Made by a program: the position numbers and the translations under genes
Assembly (NCBI RefSeq): GCF_024166365.1
Contig: NC_064831.1
Coordinates: 78,938,268 to 79,002,267, forward strand
Length of the DNA stretch: 64,000 nucleotides
Source: Elephas maximus indicus
Taxonomy: Eukaryota; Chordata; Mammalia; Proboscidea; Elephantidae
Reading direction: 5' to 3'
Part shown: one piece after another, positions 11,310 through 23,735 of the stretch
How the letters are laid out: each line of letters starts with the position of its first letter
How positions within the stretch are numbered: the stretch's first letter is position 1
The notes under the pieces: generated by a model
Databases searched by the model: none
Seen by the model: the letters and a program-made list of their open reading frames with translations, nothing else
Told to the model about the DNA's origin: nothing

Positions 11310-12160
11310 AATGTTCTTGTTGTTCTTAGGTGCCATCAAGTCGATTCGGACTCAAAGCTACTCTATGTGCAACAGAATGAAATACTGTCTGGTCCTGCGC
11401 CATCCGCACAACCATTGTTATGCTTAAGCCCATTGTTGCAGCCACCGTGTCAATCCATCTCATTGAGGGTCTTTCTCTTCTTCACTGGCCTTCTACTTTA
11501 CCAAGCATGATGTCCTTCTCCAGGGACTGGTTTCTCCTGATAACATGCCCAAAGTATGAGACATAGTTTTGCCATGCTTGTTTCTAAGGAGGATTCTGGC
11601 TGTGTTTCTTCCAAGACAAATTTGTTCGTTCTTCTAGCAGTCCATGGTATATTCAATATTCTTCACCAACACCATAATTCAAAGACGTCAATTCTTCTTC
11701 CGTCTTCCTTATTCATTGTCTATCTTTTGCAAGCATATGAGGTGACCTAAAACACCATGGCTTGGGTCAGGTGTACATCAGTCTTCAAGGTATCACCTTT
11801 GCTTTTTAACACTTTAAAGAGGTCTTTTGCAACAGATTTGCCTAATGCAGGGTGTCTTTTGATTTCTTGATTGCTGTTTCCATAGGTGTTCATTGTAGAT
11901 ACAAGTAAAATGAAATCCCTGACAACTTCAATTTTTTCTCTGTTTATCATGATGCTGCTTATTGGTCCAGTCATGAAAATTTTTGTTTTCTTTACGTTGA
12001 GATGTAATCCATACTGGAGGCTATTGTCTTTGATCATCATTAAGTGCTTCAAGCCCTCTTCACTTTCAGCAAGCAAGATTGTGTCATCTGCATAATACAG
12101 GTTGTGAATGAGTCCTCCTCCAATCCTGGTGCTGTGTCCTTCATATAGTCCAGCTTCTCT
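11310..12160 (-). mobile_element. RTE retrotransposon 'A', 3' part (split element)
   Basis: This is the complement of the 3' quarter of an RTE element. It starts with the tail complement (aggtgccatcaagtcgattc) and runs through the region downstream of the reverse-transcriptase YADD motif. It stops at 'tccagcttctc', exactly where the segment beginning at 15361 resumes. Duplications tcccttac at 11302-11309 and 17914-17921 show that the two segments are one insertion, split by the plus-strand RTE 'B'. The minus-strand frame at 11747-12244 is a remnant of the RT C-terminal region. Confidence 0.92.
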
Positions 12161-15100
12161 GTCAGTTTGTCGTGCTGTGGGGGCTTGTGTGTTGCTGTGA
12201 TGCTGGAAGCTATGCCACCGGTATTCAGATACTAGCAAGGTCACCCACGGAGGACAGGTTTCAGTTGAGCTTCCAGACTAAGACAGACTAGGAAGAAGGA
12301 CCTGGCAGTCTACTTCTGAAAAGTATTAGCCAGTGAAAACCTTATGAATAGCAGTGAAACATTGTCTGATATAGTGCTAGAAGATGAGCCCCCCAGGTTG
12401 GAAGGCACTCAAAAGATGACTGGGGAAGAGCTGCCTCCTCAAAGTACAGTTGACCTTAATGACAAGGACGGCGTAAACCTTTTGGGACCTTCATTTGCTG
12501 ATGTGGCACTGCTCAAAATGAGAAGAAACAGCTACAAACATCCATTAAGAATTGGAACCTGGAAAGTATGAAGTATGAATCTTGGAAAATTAGAAATCAT
12601 CAAAAATGAAATGGAATGCATGAACATCCATATCCCAGGCATTAGTGAACTGAAATGGACTGGTATTGGCCATTTTGAATTGGACAATCATATAGTCTAC
12701 TATGTCGGGAATGACAACTTGAAGAGGAATGGTGTTGCATTCATCATCAAAAAGAACAGTTCAAAATCTATGCTGAAGTACAAAGCTGTCAGTGATAGGA
12801 TAATATCCATATGCCTACAAGGAAGACCAGTTAATACGACTATTATTCAAACATGCTCACCAAACACTAGGGCCAAAGATGAAGAAAAAGAAGGTTTTTA
12901 TCAGCTGCTGCAGTCTGAAATTGATCAAACATGCAATCAAGATCCATTGATAATTACTGGTGATTTTAATTTGAAAGTTGGAAACAAAGAAGAAGGATCA
13001 GTAGTTCGAAAATATGGCCTTGGTGGTAGAAACAATGCTGGAGATTGAATGATAGAATTTTGCAAGACCAACAGGTTCTTCATTGCAAATACCTTCTTTC
13101 ACCAACATAAACGGCGACCATACACATGGACCTTGCCAGATGGAACACACAGGAATCAAATCGACCACATCTGTGGAAAGAGATGATGGAAAAGCTTAAT
13201 ATCATCAGTCAGAACAAGGCCAGGGGCCAACTGTGGAACAGGTCATCAATTGCTCATATGCAAGTTCAAGCTGAAACTGAAGAAAATCAAAGCAAGTCCA
13301 GGAGAGCCAAAATATGACCTTGATTATATTACATCTGAATTTACAGACCATCTGAAGAAAAAATTTGACACATTGAACACTGGTGACCGAAGACCGGGCG
13401 AGTTGTGGAATGACATCAAGGACATCTTACATGAAGAAAGCAAGAGGTCATTGAAAAGACAGGAAAGAAAGAAAAGACCAAGACGGATGTCGGAGGAGAC
13501 TCTGAAACTTGCTCTAGCGTGTCGAGCAGCTAAAGAAAAAGGAAGAATTGATGAAGTAAATGAACTGAACAGAAGATTTAAAACAGCGGCTTGAGAAGAC
13601 AAAGTATTATAATGACATGTGCAAAGAGCTGGAAAAGGAAAACCAAAAGTTAAGAACACGCTCGGGGTTTCTCAAGCTCAAAGAACTGAAGAAAAAATCC
13701 AAGCCTCAAGTTGCAACAGTGAAGGATTCTATGGGGAAAATATTAAATGACGCAGGAAGCATCAAAAGAAGATGGAAAGAATACACAGAGTCATTATATA
13801 AAAAAGAATTAGTTGATGTTCAACCATTTCAAGAGGTAGCATATGATCAGGAACTGATGGTACTGAAGGAAGAAGTCCAAGCTGTTCTGAAGGCATTGGT
13901 GAAAAACAAGGGTCCAGGAATTGATGGAAAATCAACTGAGATGTTTCAACAAACGGATGCAGTGCTGGAGGTACTCTTCTATGCCAAGAAATATGGAACA
14001 CAGCTTCCTGGCCAACTGACTGGAAGAGATCCATATTTATGCCTATTCCCAAGCAAGGTGATCCAGCTGAATGTGGAAATTATGGAACAATATTATTAAT
14101 ATAACACGCAAGCAAAATTTTGCTGAAGATCATTCAAAAACAGCTACAGCGGTATATCGACAGGGAACTGCCAGAAATTCAGGCTGGTTTCAGAAGAGGA
14201 CGTGGAACCAGGGATATCATTGCTGTTGTCAGATGGATCCTGGCTGAAAGCAGAGAATACCAGAAGGATGTTTACCTGTATTTTATTGACTATGCAAAGG
14301 TATTTGACTGTGTGGATCATAACAAATTATGGATAACACTGAGAAGACTGGGAATTTCAGAACACTGAATTGTGCTCATGAGGAATCTTTACATTGATCA
14401 AGAGGGAGTTGTTCAAACAGAACAAGGGGATACTGATTGGTTTAAAGTCAGGAAAGGTGTGCGTCAGGGTTGTATTCTTTCACCATACCTATTCAATACT
14501 GAGCAAATAATCTGAGAAGCTGGACTATATGAAGAAGAACAGGGCATCAGGATTGGAGAAAGACTCATTAACAACCTGTGTTATGCAGATGACACAACCT
14601 TCCTTGCTGAAAGTGAAGAGGACTTGAAGCACTTACTAATGAAGATCAAAGACCACAGCCTTCGGTATGGATTGCACCTCAACAAAAAGAAAACAAAAAT
14701 CCTCACAACTGGACCAATGAGCAACATCATGATAAACAGAGAAGAGATTGAAGTTGTCAAGCATTTCATTTTACTTTAATCCACAATCAACAGCCATGGA
14801 AGCAGCAGTCAAGAAATCAAAAGACGCATTGCATTGGGTAAATCTGCTGCAAAGGACCTCTTTAAAGTGTTGAAGAGCAAAGACGTCACCTTGAAGACTA
14901 AGGTGGGCCTGACCCAAGCCATGGTATTTTCGATCGCCTCATATGCATGTGAAAGCTGGACAATGAATAAGGAAGACGAAGAGTTGACGCCTTTGAACTG
15001 TGGTGTTGGTGAAGAATATTGAATACACCATGGACTGCCTGAAGAACGAATAAATCTGTCTTGGAAGAAGTACAACCAGAATATTCCTTAGAATCAGGGA

Positions 15101-15360
15101 TAGCGAGACAATGTCTTACATACTTTGGACATGTCAGGAGGATTGAGTCCCTGGAGAAGGACATCATGCTTGGCAGAGTACAGGGTCAGTGGAAAAGAGG
15201 AAGACCCTCAACCAGGTTGATTGACACAGTGGCTGCAACAATGGGCTCAAACATAACAACGATTGTAAGGATGGTGCAGGACTGGGCAGTGTTTCGTTCT
15301 GTTGTGCATAGGGTCGCTATGAGTCGGAACCGACTCGACAGCACCTAACAACAACAATAA
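12161..15360 (+). mobile_element. RTE retrotransposon 'B', nearly full length, inserted in RTE 'A'
   Basis: The element starts with the RTE leader (gtcagtttgtcgtgctgtgg) and runs through a leader of about 400 bases. The endonuclease and reverse-transcriptase coding region follows, and it ends with the tail 'gagtcggaaccgactcgaca' plus gcacctaacaacaacaat. Its length of about 3.2 kb is that expected for this RTE family. It splits a minus-strand RTE between a point just after 'tccagcttctc' and 'ggattatgtgctc'. No clear target-site duplication is visible, which may reflect decay or a very short duplication. Confidence 0.93.
12575..15348 (+). pseudogene. RTE endonuclease/reverse transcriptase, broken
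   Basis: The family protein is a single polypeptide with an AP-type endonuclease followed by a reverse transcriptase. The endonuclease part is at 12575-13046, with ISELKWTGIGHF near its start and ITGDFN near residue 130, and it ends at a premature TGA. Reading continues in shifted frames: 13250-13594, 13617-14098, and 14120-14366, which has AGFRRGRGTRDI and FIDYAKVFDCVDH. The RT motifs RQGCILSPYLFN (about 14465) and YADD (about 14582) follow. The C-terminal part at 15061-15346 contains GHVRRIESLEKDIM. At least three stops and several frameshifts make it non-functional. It is a transposon relic, not a host gene. Confidence 0.92.
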
Positions 15361-17913
15361 CCTGGATTATGTGCTCAGAATACATATTGAGTAAGTATGG
15401 TTGAAGGATATACCCCTAACGCACACTGTTCCTAATTTTAAACCACACACTATCCCCTTGTTCTGTTCGAAGAACTGCCTCTTGATCTATGTGCAGGTTC
15501 CTCATGAGTACAATTAAGTGTTCTGGGATACCCATTCTCCACAATATTATCCATAATTTGTTATGATCCACACAGTCAAGCACCTTTGCATAGCAAGTAA
15601 AACATAGGTAAACATCTTTCTGGTATTCTCTGCTTTCAGCTAGGATCCATCTGACATGAGCAATGATATCCTTCTTTTCACGTCCTCTTCTGAATCTGGC
15701 TTGAATTTTTGGCAGCTTCCTGTCTATATGCTGCTGCAGCCACTTTTGAATTAACTTCAGCAAGATTTTACTTGAGTGTGACATTAATGTAAACCCTAGT
15801 GGCGTAGTGGTTAAGAGCTATGGCTGCTAATCAAGAGGTTGGCAGTTCAAATCCACCAGGCGCTCCTTGGAAACCCTATGGGGCAGTTCTACTCTGTCCG
15901 CTAGGGTCATTACGAGTCGTAATCGACTCACTGGCAATGGGTTTGGTTTGGTTTTGGTGACATTAATGTATCGTTCAATAGTTTCCGAATTCACTTGGAT
16001 CACCTTTCTTTGGAATAGGATAAACATGGGTTTCTTCTAGTCTGTTGGCCAGGTAGCTGTCTTCCAAAATTCTTGGCAAAGATGAGTGAGCACTTCCAGT
16101 GCTGCATCCATTTGTTGAAACATCTTCATTGGTATTCTGTCACTTCCTAAAGACTTGTTTTTCACCAATGCCTTCATTGTAGCTTGGACCTCTCCCTTCA
16201 GTACCATTGGTTCCTGATCATTTGCTACCTCCTGAAATGGTTGAAAGCTGACCAATTCTTTTTGGTACAGTGGCTCTCTGTATTCCTACCATCTTCTTTT
16301 GATACCTCCTGCATCTTTTAATATTTTCCCCATACAATCCCTCAATATTACAACTGGAGGCTTGAATTAGTTATTTCAGCTTGAGAAACACTGAGCATGT
16401 TCTTCCCTTTTGGTTTTCTAACCTCATGGCTTTGCACATGTCATTATAATACTTTACTTTGTCCTCTCAAGGTACCCTTTGAAATCTTCTATTCAGCTGT
16501 TTTACTTCATCATTGCTTCATTTTGCTTTAGTTACTTCATGTTCAAGAGCAAGTTTTAGAGTCTCTTCTGACATCCATTTTGGTCTTTCCTTTCTTTCCT
16601 GTCTTTTTTAATGGCCTCTTGCTTTGCTCATATATGATGTCCTTGATGTAATTCTACAACTCCGCTGGTCTTAGATCATTAGTGTTCAATGCATCAGATC
16701 TATTCTTGAGATGGTCTCTAAATTCAGGTGGGATACACTCAAGGTTGTACTTTGGCTCTCAGGGACTTGTTTTAATTTCCTTCGTTTTCAACTTGAACCT
16801 GCATATGAGCAAATGGTGGTCTGTTCCACAGTCAGCCCCTGGCCTTGTTATGACTGATGATATTGAGCTTTTCTATTATCTCTTTCCACAGATGTAGTCA
16901 ATTTGATTCCTGTATATTCCATCTGGTGAGGTACACATATGTAGTCACCGTTTATGTTGTTGAAAAAAGGTATTTGCAATGAAGCAGTCATTGGTCTTGC
17001 AAAATTCTATCATGAGATCTCTAGAATTGTTTCTATCACCAACTCCATATTTTCCAACTACCAATCTTTCTTTGTTTCCAACTTTCCCATTCCAGTCACC
17101 AGTAATTATCAATGCATCCTGATTGCATGTTCAATCAATTTCAGACTGCAGAAGTTGGTAAAATTCTCTGCTTTCATCATCTTTGGCCTTAGTGGTTGGT
17201 GCATAAATTTGAATAATAGTCATATTAACTGGTCTTCCTTATAGGTGTATGGATATTATCCTATCACTGACAGCATTGTACTTCAGCATAGATCTTGAAA
17301 TACTCTTTTTGATGATGAATGCAATGCCAGTCATTCTCTTTGAGTTGTCGTTCCTGGCACAGTAGACCATATGATTGATTCAAAATGGTCAATACCAGTT
17401 CTTTCAACTCACTAATGCCTAGGATATCGATGTTCATTTGTTCCATTTCATTTTTGATGATTTACAGTTTTCCTAGATTCGTACTTCATACATTTCATGT
17501 TCCAATTATTAATGATGTTTGCAGCTGTTTCTTCTCATTTTGAGTCATGCCACATCAGCAGATGAAGGTCCCGAAAGTTTGACTCCATTCATGTCATTAA
17601 GGTCTACTGTACTTTGAGGAGGCTGCCCTCTTCCCCACTCATCTTTTGAGTTCCTTCCAACCTGAGAGTCTCATCTTTCAGCACTATATTGGAAAATGTT
17701 CTGCTGCTATTCGTAAGTTTTTCACTGTTTAATTCTTTTCGGAAGTAGATTGCCAGGTCCTTCTTCCTAGTCTGTCTTCCTAGTCTGGGAGCTCAGCTGA
17801 AACCTGTCCACCGTGGGTGACACTGATGGTATTTGAGTACCTGTGGCATAGCTTCCAGCATTAGAGCAAAATGCAAGCCAGCACAGTACAACAAACTGAC
17901 AGATCCATGGTGC
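15361..17913 (-). mobile_element. RTE retrotransposon 'A', 5' part (split element)
   Basis: This is the complement of the 5' three quarters of an RTE. Reading right to left, it has the leader (cacagtacaacaaactgaca at about 17881), the endonuclease region (about 16900-17500), a linker, and the reverse transcriptase start. It ends at 15361 within the segment just downstream of the RT SPYLFN motif. Minus-strand open pieces (15416-15784, 16037-16255, 17264-17446) are decayed coding fragments. An AfroSINE interrupts it at 15792-15957. It joins with 11310-12160 as one element. Confidence 0.92.
15792..15957 (+). mobile_element. AfroSINE, short form
   Basis: It has a well-kept head (ctagtggcgtagtggttaag), B box (gcagttcaaatccacc) and RTE-like tail. 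Perfect 13-bp duplications tgacattaatgta at 15779-15791 and 15958-15970 bound it within RTE 'A'. Confidence 0.97.
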
Positions 17914-17921
17914 TCCCTTAC

Positions 17922-18899
17922 CTAGACTCAGGAAATATTCCTTTATTAGTGCTCAGTTTTGCTCCTTGGAAATTTGTGTGTGTGTGTTCGTGTTGCCTCT
18001 GTCCTCTGAACTGTTGGTTTTGGCCTATGCTTTTAGTTAAGGGGCTTTCTCAGTCTTCTACTTCCTTTCTATACCAGGTCAGATGCCCACAAGCCTTTTG
18101 TCATTTTAAACTGTCTTTTCCCTTTTAGCGAAGCTGGCAGTGCTTACATTAATATAATTATATTTCAAAAACTTTATAGGCTTCCTATGAATCATATCAT
18201 TAGACAAAAGCCACACCCTTGAATCACTTCAACATAAGTCACACTGCTTTGGGCTGCTATGGGACAATGATCTTAAAATTCTTAGAAATTCTTTTGTCTA
18301 GTAGAGTCTGCAAGGCACAAAATTAAGCCTTTCTGAGGTCGAAAAGGACCTGCTGCTGCATTTGCTACTTGGTATTGACCCAGACACCACCCTTTATGGA
18401 CAGAGCCCTGGATTTGAACTTTGTCCTGAGGCCATTTCTTACTTTGAGGCTCTTTTGCTGACTGGGGAAGCTGGAAAGGAGTTTTATTTTCCAAACTAGC
18501 AAGTACAGACTTGGAATTTTTTTTCCCCTAGATTTTGCTTAAAAACTGAACAGTTTATTCTTTAGTTCATCTCCCTGTTTGTACCTCATCAATCACAGCT
18601 AGGAAAAGGCAGTTGGCAGTTTCAACATTCATCTGGAAATCGCCTTAGCTAGACGTGCAAACTTATTGAGTACATTTTCTATTTTCCAAGCTACCGAAGA
18701 TAACAGTATTGCCAAATATTCTGTCACTACATAACATGGATCACCTTTTCTCCAGCCCCTATTAACAATTTCTAACTTCTAGTAACAGTCTTCTTGCTAC
18801 CCTTCAGGCATCTATTCTCCATTTAGTTCCAATGTCATGTCTTATATACTGGATGTTTGTAAAAGCAGCACCCCGTTTCTAGGCAACGTTTTCAGTTTT
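17922..18899. other. Unassigned sequence
   Basis: No gene, repeat or RNA is recognised. A plus-strand open frame at 17871-18128 begins inside the RTE leader and is not credible as a gene. Confidence 0.4.
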
Positions 18900-19290
18900 A
18901 GATGTCTATTCCTGCATAACAAAGAACTCCAAAACATAGTGACTTAAAACAACACCATTTTATTTTCCCATTATTCTGCGGGTCAGGAATTTGGGCAAGG
19001 CTCAGCTCTGTTCCACATGGCCTTGGCTCAGGTCATGCACTTGACTGAACTGCACTAGCGTCTGGCCTGGGCTGAAAGATACAAAAAGGTTTCACTGACA
19101 TATCCAGTCTTCATTCTCCTCCATGTGGTCCATCTCTCTCACGGTGGATACACTGGGTTTTCCCACACAGCATGGTGGTTTCAAGGTAGTCATATGTTTT
19201 ACGTAGTAACTGTCTTTCAGAATGGAGCATTCCAGAAGTGCAATAAAAGTTGCATATCTTTGAAGACCTGTTAAAACAAAAATCACATTA
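18900..19290. mobile_element. LTR-like old repeat fragment
   Basis: It opens 'tgtctattcctgcataacaaag' and continues 'agtgacttaaaacaacacca', phrases shared with the fragment at 10325 and typical of old mammalian LTR-class repeats. The family is uncertain. Confidence 0.4.
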
Positions 19291-19359
19291 TTCCAGTAAT
19301 AGAAATTGATTGAAGATTATTTAATATGTGATTTGCAAGTCAGGGTAACACTTCAACTA

Positions 19360-19551
19360 CCTAAAATCAAACCTATTGCAGTTGAGTTGCAATAGAGTAG
19401 AGCTGCCCAGTCGGGTTTCCAAGTCCATAAATCTTTACGGAAGCAGACTGCCACACCTTTCTCCCATGGAGTAACCAATGGGTTCAAATTGGCAACATTT
19501 CGGTTAGCAGCCAGGCACTTTAACCACAGAGCCATCAGGGCTCCTTACATT
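19360..19551 (-). mobile_element. AfroSINE, long form, tail shortened
   Basis: The order is tail complement (gttgagttgcaatagagtag, lacking part of the usual tail), long-form middle block and head complement (aaccacagagccatcagggc). Duplications ttcaacta occur at 19352-19359 and 19552-19559. Confidence 0.88.
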
Positions 19552-19560
19552 TTCAACTAG

Positions 19561-20299
19561 GGAGTCAAAAATATTCCAAAGATGAAAGAAGTTCCAAAGA
19601 TTCTTATACCCCATGTTATCAACATTGCCACAGAAACAGGGCAGAATAGAGATTCTAGAGTAACAATTTATACCCTAAAACACAGTTTCTAGTCTGACCT
19701 TGAAGTTTGTTTCTTGAAACTGACTGAACATTGGTAATTCTTCAAAACAGCCCAATGCCTAAGGCAAAATGAGCTTTACTAAGCTACTTACTAGGCTATT
19801 GTTTGACTTAAAAGTGACTTTAGGAGACCAGTTTCTTCAAGGCTCAAGGTTTAAAACAACATCTTAAAGCAATGGCTTGGGTGGGTCATCCCCACTCCAC
19901 TGACCCCATAAATCTGGATTCCAAGACAATTACAGGCAGTCCCCAGATTATGAATGAACCTAAATTTGTCTTTAAGCTGAATTTGTACATAAAATCGGAA
20001 CAGTTAGCCAAGGTTCGTATCCAACATCAGTCAAATATTTGTCTGAGTACATAGTATATAGTGTGCCTTTATATGGATAAAAACATTAAAGAAACACTTC
20101 CAGATACATTAAGAACATCTTTAACATAATAATACAGTAATAATAAAAATAATGTTTTGATGGCTTCAAAAAGTGGTGCCCATTTGTTATTATGAACCGT
20201 TGTACATACCTTCACGGTTGAAGAGATACCTACAGGGTAAACGTTACCAAAATACTCAGAAGATTCGGTTCTGTAAAATCTTTGAGACCAATTAAATAC
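19561..20299. other. Unassigned sequence, possible old DNA-transposon remnant
   Basis: From about 19933 'caggcagtccccagattatgaatg' through 'cataaaatcggaacagttag' resembles a known mammalian repeat start, but I cannot name it. The rest is AT-rich with nothing recognised. Confidence 0.3.
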
Positions 20300-21260
20300 T
20301 TATTGAACTAAAACTACATTGTACCACAGAGTCGTATTTCTGCTTGGTTTTGAATCCTCCTCAGCAGAGCATAGGGGCTTGGGGGCATGGGTAGGATGTT
20401 ACTGGAGTCAGATGGATCATTCTCCCATCACCTCCTCACCAGACCTGTTAACCCCACACACCAACTATGAGGCCCTTGCCTATGGGTGCAAGGGAGAAAG
20501 TGCCGCTCAGGATGTGCTAAGAGCAAGCCTGGGGCCCATAGGTTGGGGAAACGGTGCTTAGGGAAACCCAAGTCTGAAGTTCTCCGTGGACCACCCACCT
20601 CTGAAAATCATATGGATATACAGAAGTCAGGAATCTAAGACTGCCCCCCACCCCTTCCAGCCGCCAAAAGGCCAAAAACCACTGCAGTAGTGCAATCCCA
20701 CATGTGTAAGGTAGGGGAAACAGAAGCCCAGAAAGCTGCTGCAATGGCCCTGGGCTGCAAAGCATGGAGGGTTCAGCCGAATGCGGTAGGGTGGAGCTGG
20801 GGGAGCCATGAAGGCCTGGCCAGGTGCCTATTGTGAGGCACTAACCATTTGTACTTGGAGTGCTCAGCCACTGTCCACCACCACCTGCAGGTACAGGATG
20901 TTTGGGCCCTGGGCTCCCACCATAGGCTGCGCTTCTCCCTCCTTGGCAGGTGCCACAGTAGATCCTTGGGCAGCGGCTGGTGGGAGGACCCCTGCGGTAT
21001 GGTGCATACAGCCTGGCTCCACAGCTGCAAGCAGAGATCCCACATACGCTCACTTTCTTCAGAGCTTGGAAAAGGCAGGTCCCACAATCTTGTGTGCCCT
21101 AAGCACCACAGCTCCACTCCACACGGCAGGCTTGGTCAATCAGGGCCTTGAACCAAGGGGCCCGCCTATGCGAGGCTGTGCATCCACTAGTGAGGAGCCT
21201 TGCAGCTTCGGAGTTGTCAACGGGCGGGGCCATAGAGAGGAGGAAAGCTAGGACTCCTGA
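20300..21260. other. GC-rich patch with some CpGs, unassigned
   Basis: This is one of the most GC-rich stretches in the window, with CpGs clustered at 20980-21235 and one GC-box-like string (gggcggggcc, about 21221). Open frames overlap on both strands (plus 20808-21251, minus 20773-21117), as expected from low stop density. It could be an L1 or LTR promoter relic or a host CpG-poor island. No gene is recognised. Confidence 0.4.
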
Positions 21261-21346
21261 ACAGCCTCATGCTCCTCGTCCCTTTCTGGCTTGATCCAAG
21301 TCAGTTCTTTCCTAACAGGCTTTACTGGGGTTGCTTCCTAACTATA

Positions 21347-21520
21347 AACCAAAAACCAAAACCAAATTCCTTTGCCATCCAGTCGATTCCGACTCATAGA
21401 GACCCTATAAGACAGAGTAGAAATGCCCCATAGATTTTCCAAGGAGTGTCTGGTGGATTTGAACTGTCGGCCTTTTGGTTAGCAGCCATAGAGCTTAACC
21501 ACTTCACCACCAGGTTTCCA
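21347..21520 (-). mobile_element. AfroSINE, short form
   Basis: A tail complement with an A-rich end (catccagtcgattccgactc) is followed by the head complement (aaccacttcaccaccagg). The target-site duplication is not obvious. Confidence 0.9.
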
Positions 21521-22099
21521 TCCCAAGTATGGGTTGTAGTTAAGTCTGGTGCTCATAACCCGTGGACTGCCCTTAGATTCCCTTCCTCAGACCCAATCTT
21601 GGAAGTTAACCTAATTACTTCTGCTACACTCTATTAAAACAAGCCAAAGGTGCAGCCCACATTCAAATGGAGGGGACAAAACAAAGTCACCAATGTGAAA
21701 TATTACATATGGATTACAAAGTTTCTTTTCAGAATCTCCCTTCTCTGTTTCAGGGGAGAGCTGGTCTGTTTTCTCTCCACTCAGACTGCTGGATCCACTA
21801 TGGCCTAGAACATGCTCCAAGGTGTTCAGCTTCTGCCTTGATCAGAAAGTAAGTCTTTCTTTTACGTTGCGTAACCACCTGCCACCAAACCCACTGCCGC
21901 ACCTGCCACAGGGACTACAAAATCTACATTGCATTCTACAGGTCCTTTTCTACAGGCTCTATAGAGACATTATTGAATCAGCTCTCTCGTTTTCTTACTC
22001 ACGGCTCAGTTTTTTCTATGTCCTGACTCTGGGTCTTATGAAATGATGACAGCTAAACTTAGTTGATTTTAGCAAAAGAAAGGTATCTCTTTTTAAAAT
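21521..22099. other. Unassigned sequence
   Basis: No gene or repeat is recognised between the AfroSINE and the start of the antisense L1. Confidence 0.35.
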
Positions 22100-22210
22100 C
22101 CCTATATGCCTAATTTATCCTTGTATTTTAAATCAATTCAAAGCAAGTATAATTTATATACTATAAAATTTTGTGTGTACAGTTTGAGAAATATATTGAC
22201 TTAAGTATCA

Positions 22211-22385
22211 ACCAAAAAAAAAAAAAAAAAAACCCAGTGCCGTCGAGTCGATTCCAACTCATAACGACCCTAAAGGATAGATTAGAACTGCCCCATAGAG
22301 TTTCCAAGGAGCTCCTGGTAGATTTGAACTGCCAACCCTTTGGTTCACAACCGTAGCACTTAACCACTACGCCACCAGGGTTTCC
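22211..22385 (-). mobile_element. AfroSINE, short form
   Basis: An A-run of about 18 bases leads into the tail complement (gtcgagtcgattccaactca), then the head complement (aaccactacgccaccagggt). It is inserted in the 3' UTR of the antisense L1. Confidence 0.93.
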
Positions 22386-23647
22386 AAACAACCAAAACAA
22401 TTAAGATAAATAACAGATCTTTTGGGCACAAACTGTTTCTCCACGCCCCCTTACAATTAATCCCAGGTTACCCCAGCCCCAGGCAACCAATGATCTCTTT
22501 CATGCCACTTATAGGTTAGGTTTGCCTGTTATAGAATTTTATATAAATAAAATTATACAGAACGTACTGTGTGTGGTGTCTTGTTGCTTTGATGACATGA
22601 TCATTTGAGATTCATCCATGTTGTGTCATGTTTTGGCAGTTAATTCCCTTTTTATTGCTAAGTAGTGTTCCATTATATGACTATATCAAAACTTGTTTAT
22701 CCATATACCTGTTTACAAACATTGAGTTGTTTCAGTTTTTTTTTGACTATTGTGAATAAAGTCGCCGTGAATGTTCATGTGCAAGTCTTTTATATGAACA
22801 TATGTTTTTATATCTATTGGATGGTAAGAACAGACGGCAATAGGTTTAGTTTTTTTTTGGGGGGGGGGTGGTGGGCAAATACCTAGAAGTGGAATTGTTG
22901 AGTTTTATGGTAAGTGTTGTTTAACTTTGTAAGAAACTTCTAAATTCTTTTCCAAAGAGATTGTACTATTTTACATTCCACTAGTAATGTTTGAGAGTTA
23001 CAGTTGTTCCGTATCTTTGCCAACACTTGCTATGGTCAGTCTTTTTAATTTGAGCCATTCAAATGGGTGTATCCTATTGTAATAGCCACACAGTAGGACC
23101 ACATTGTAGTTTTAATTTAAATGTCTATAATGATTAATGATGCTGAGCATCTTTTTGTGGGCATATTAACAATTTGTATTTCTGTTTACATTTTTGCTTC
23201 TGTTATTTTATTTTTTTATTATTGAATTCTAAGAATTCTTTCTTTTTTCTAGATACCAGTCATTTGTCAGATCTAGATACTACTAATATTTTAACCATTC
23301 TGCAATTTGAGTTTTGTTTTCTACATGCTATTTTTAAAGAATTTTTTTTAAGCTTTGATAAGGTCTAATTATCATATTTATTTTTTTATAGTTCATCCTT
23401 ACTGATTTCTATCTAAAAACTCTTTGACTATCCAAAGCTAACAAATGTTTCCTTTTAGTTTTCCCTACAAATTTTACAATTTTAGCTAATATATTTAGGT
23501 TTATAATTCAGTGTGTGTATGATCTGAAGTTTTGAAGTAAGCATTCAGTTTTCCTTCTAATCTGGGTAGTCAATTGTTACAACACCATTTTTTGAAAAGA
23601 TCTTCTATTCACTGAATTGCCTGGGCAGCTTCATCAAAAACCAATTG

Positions 23648-23735
23648 ACTATATATATATACATATATATACACATATATATATGTATATATATATGTAG
23701 ACATATATATGTATATATATATGTAGACATATATC
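23648..23735. repeat. AT-rich microsatellite (TA/TG/CA)
   Basis: Alternating tatata, catata and gtatata units run for about 88 bases, within the antisense L1. Confidence 0.9.

Noticed and set aside
11310..15360. Twin-primed (5'-inverted) single RTE insertion
   Set aside because: The minus segment carries the RTE 3' tail and joins perfectly with 15361-17913 under shared outer duplications. A nested insertion explains it better than an inversion.
20773..21251. Open frames of 147 (plus) and 114 (minus) codons
   Set aside because: They overlap on opposite strands in a GC-rich patch, with no splice context or recognisable domain.
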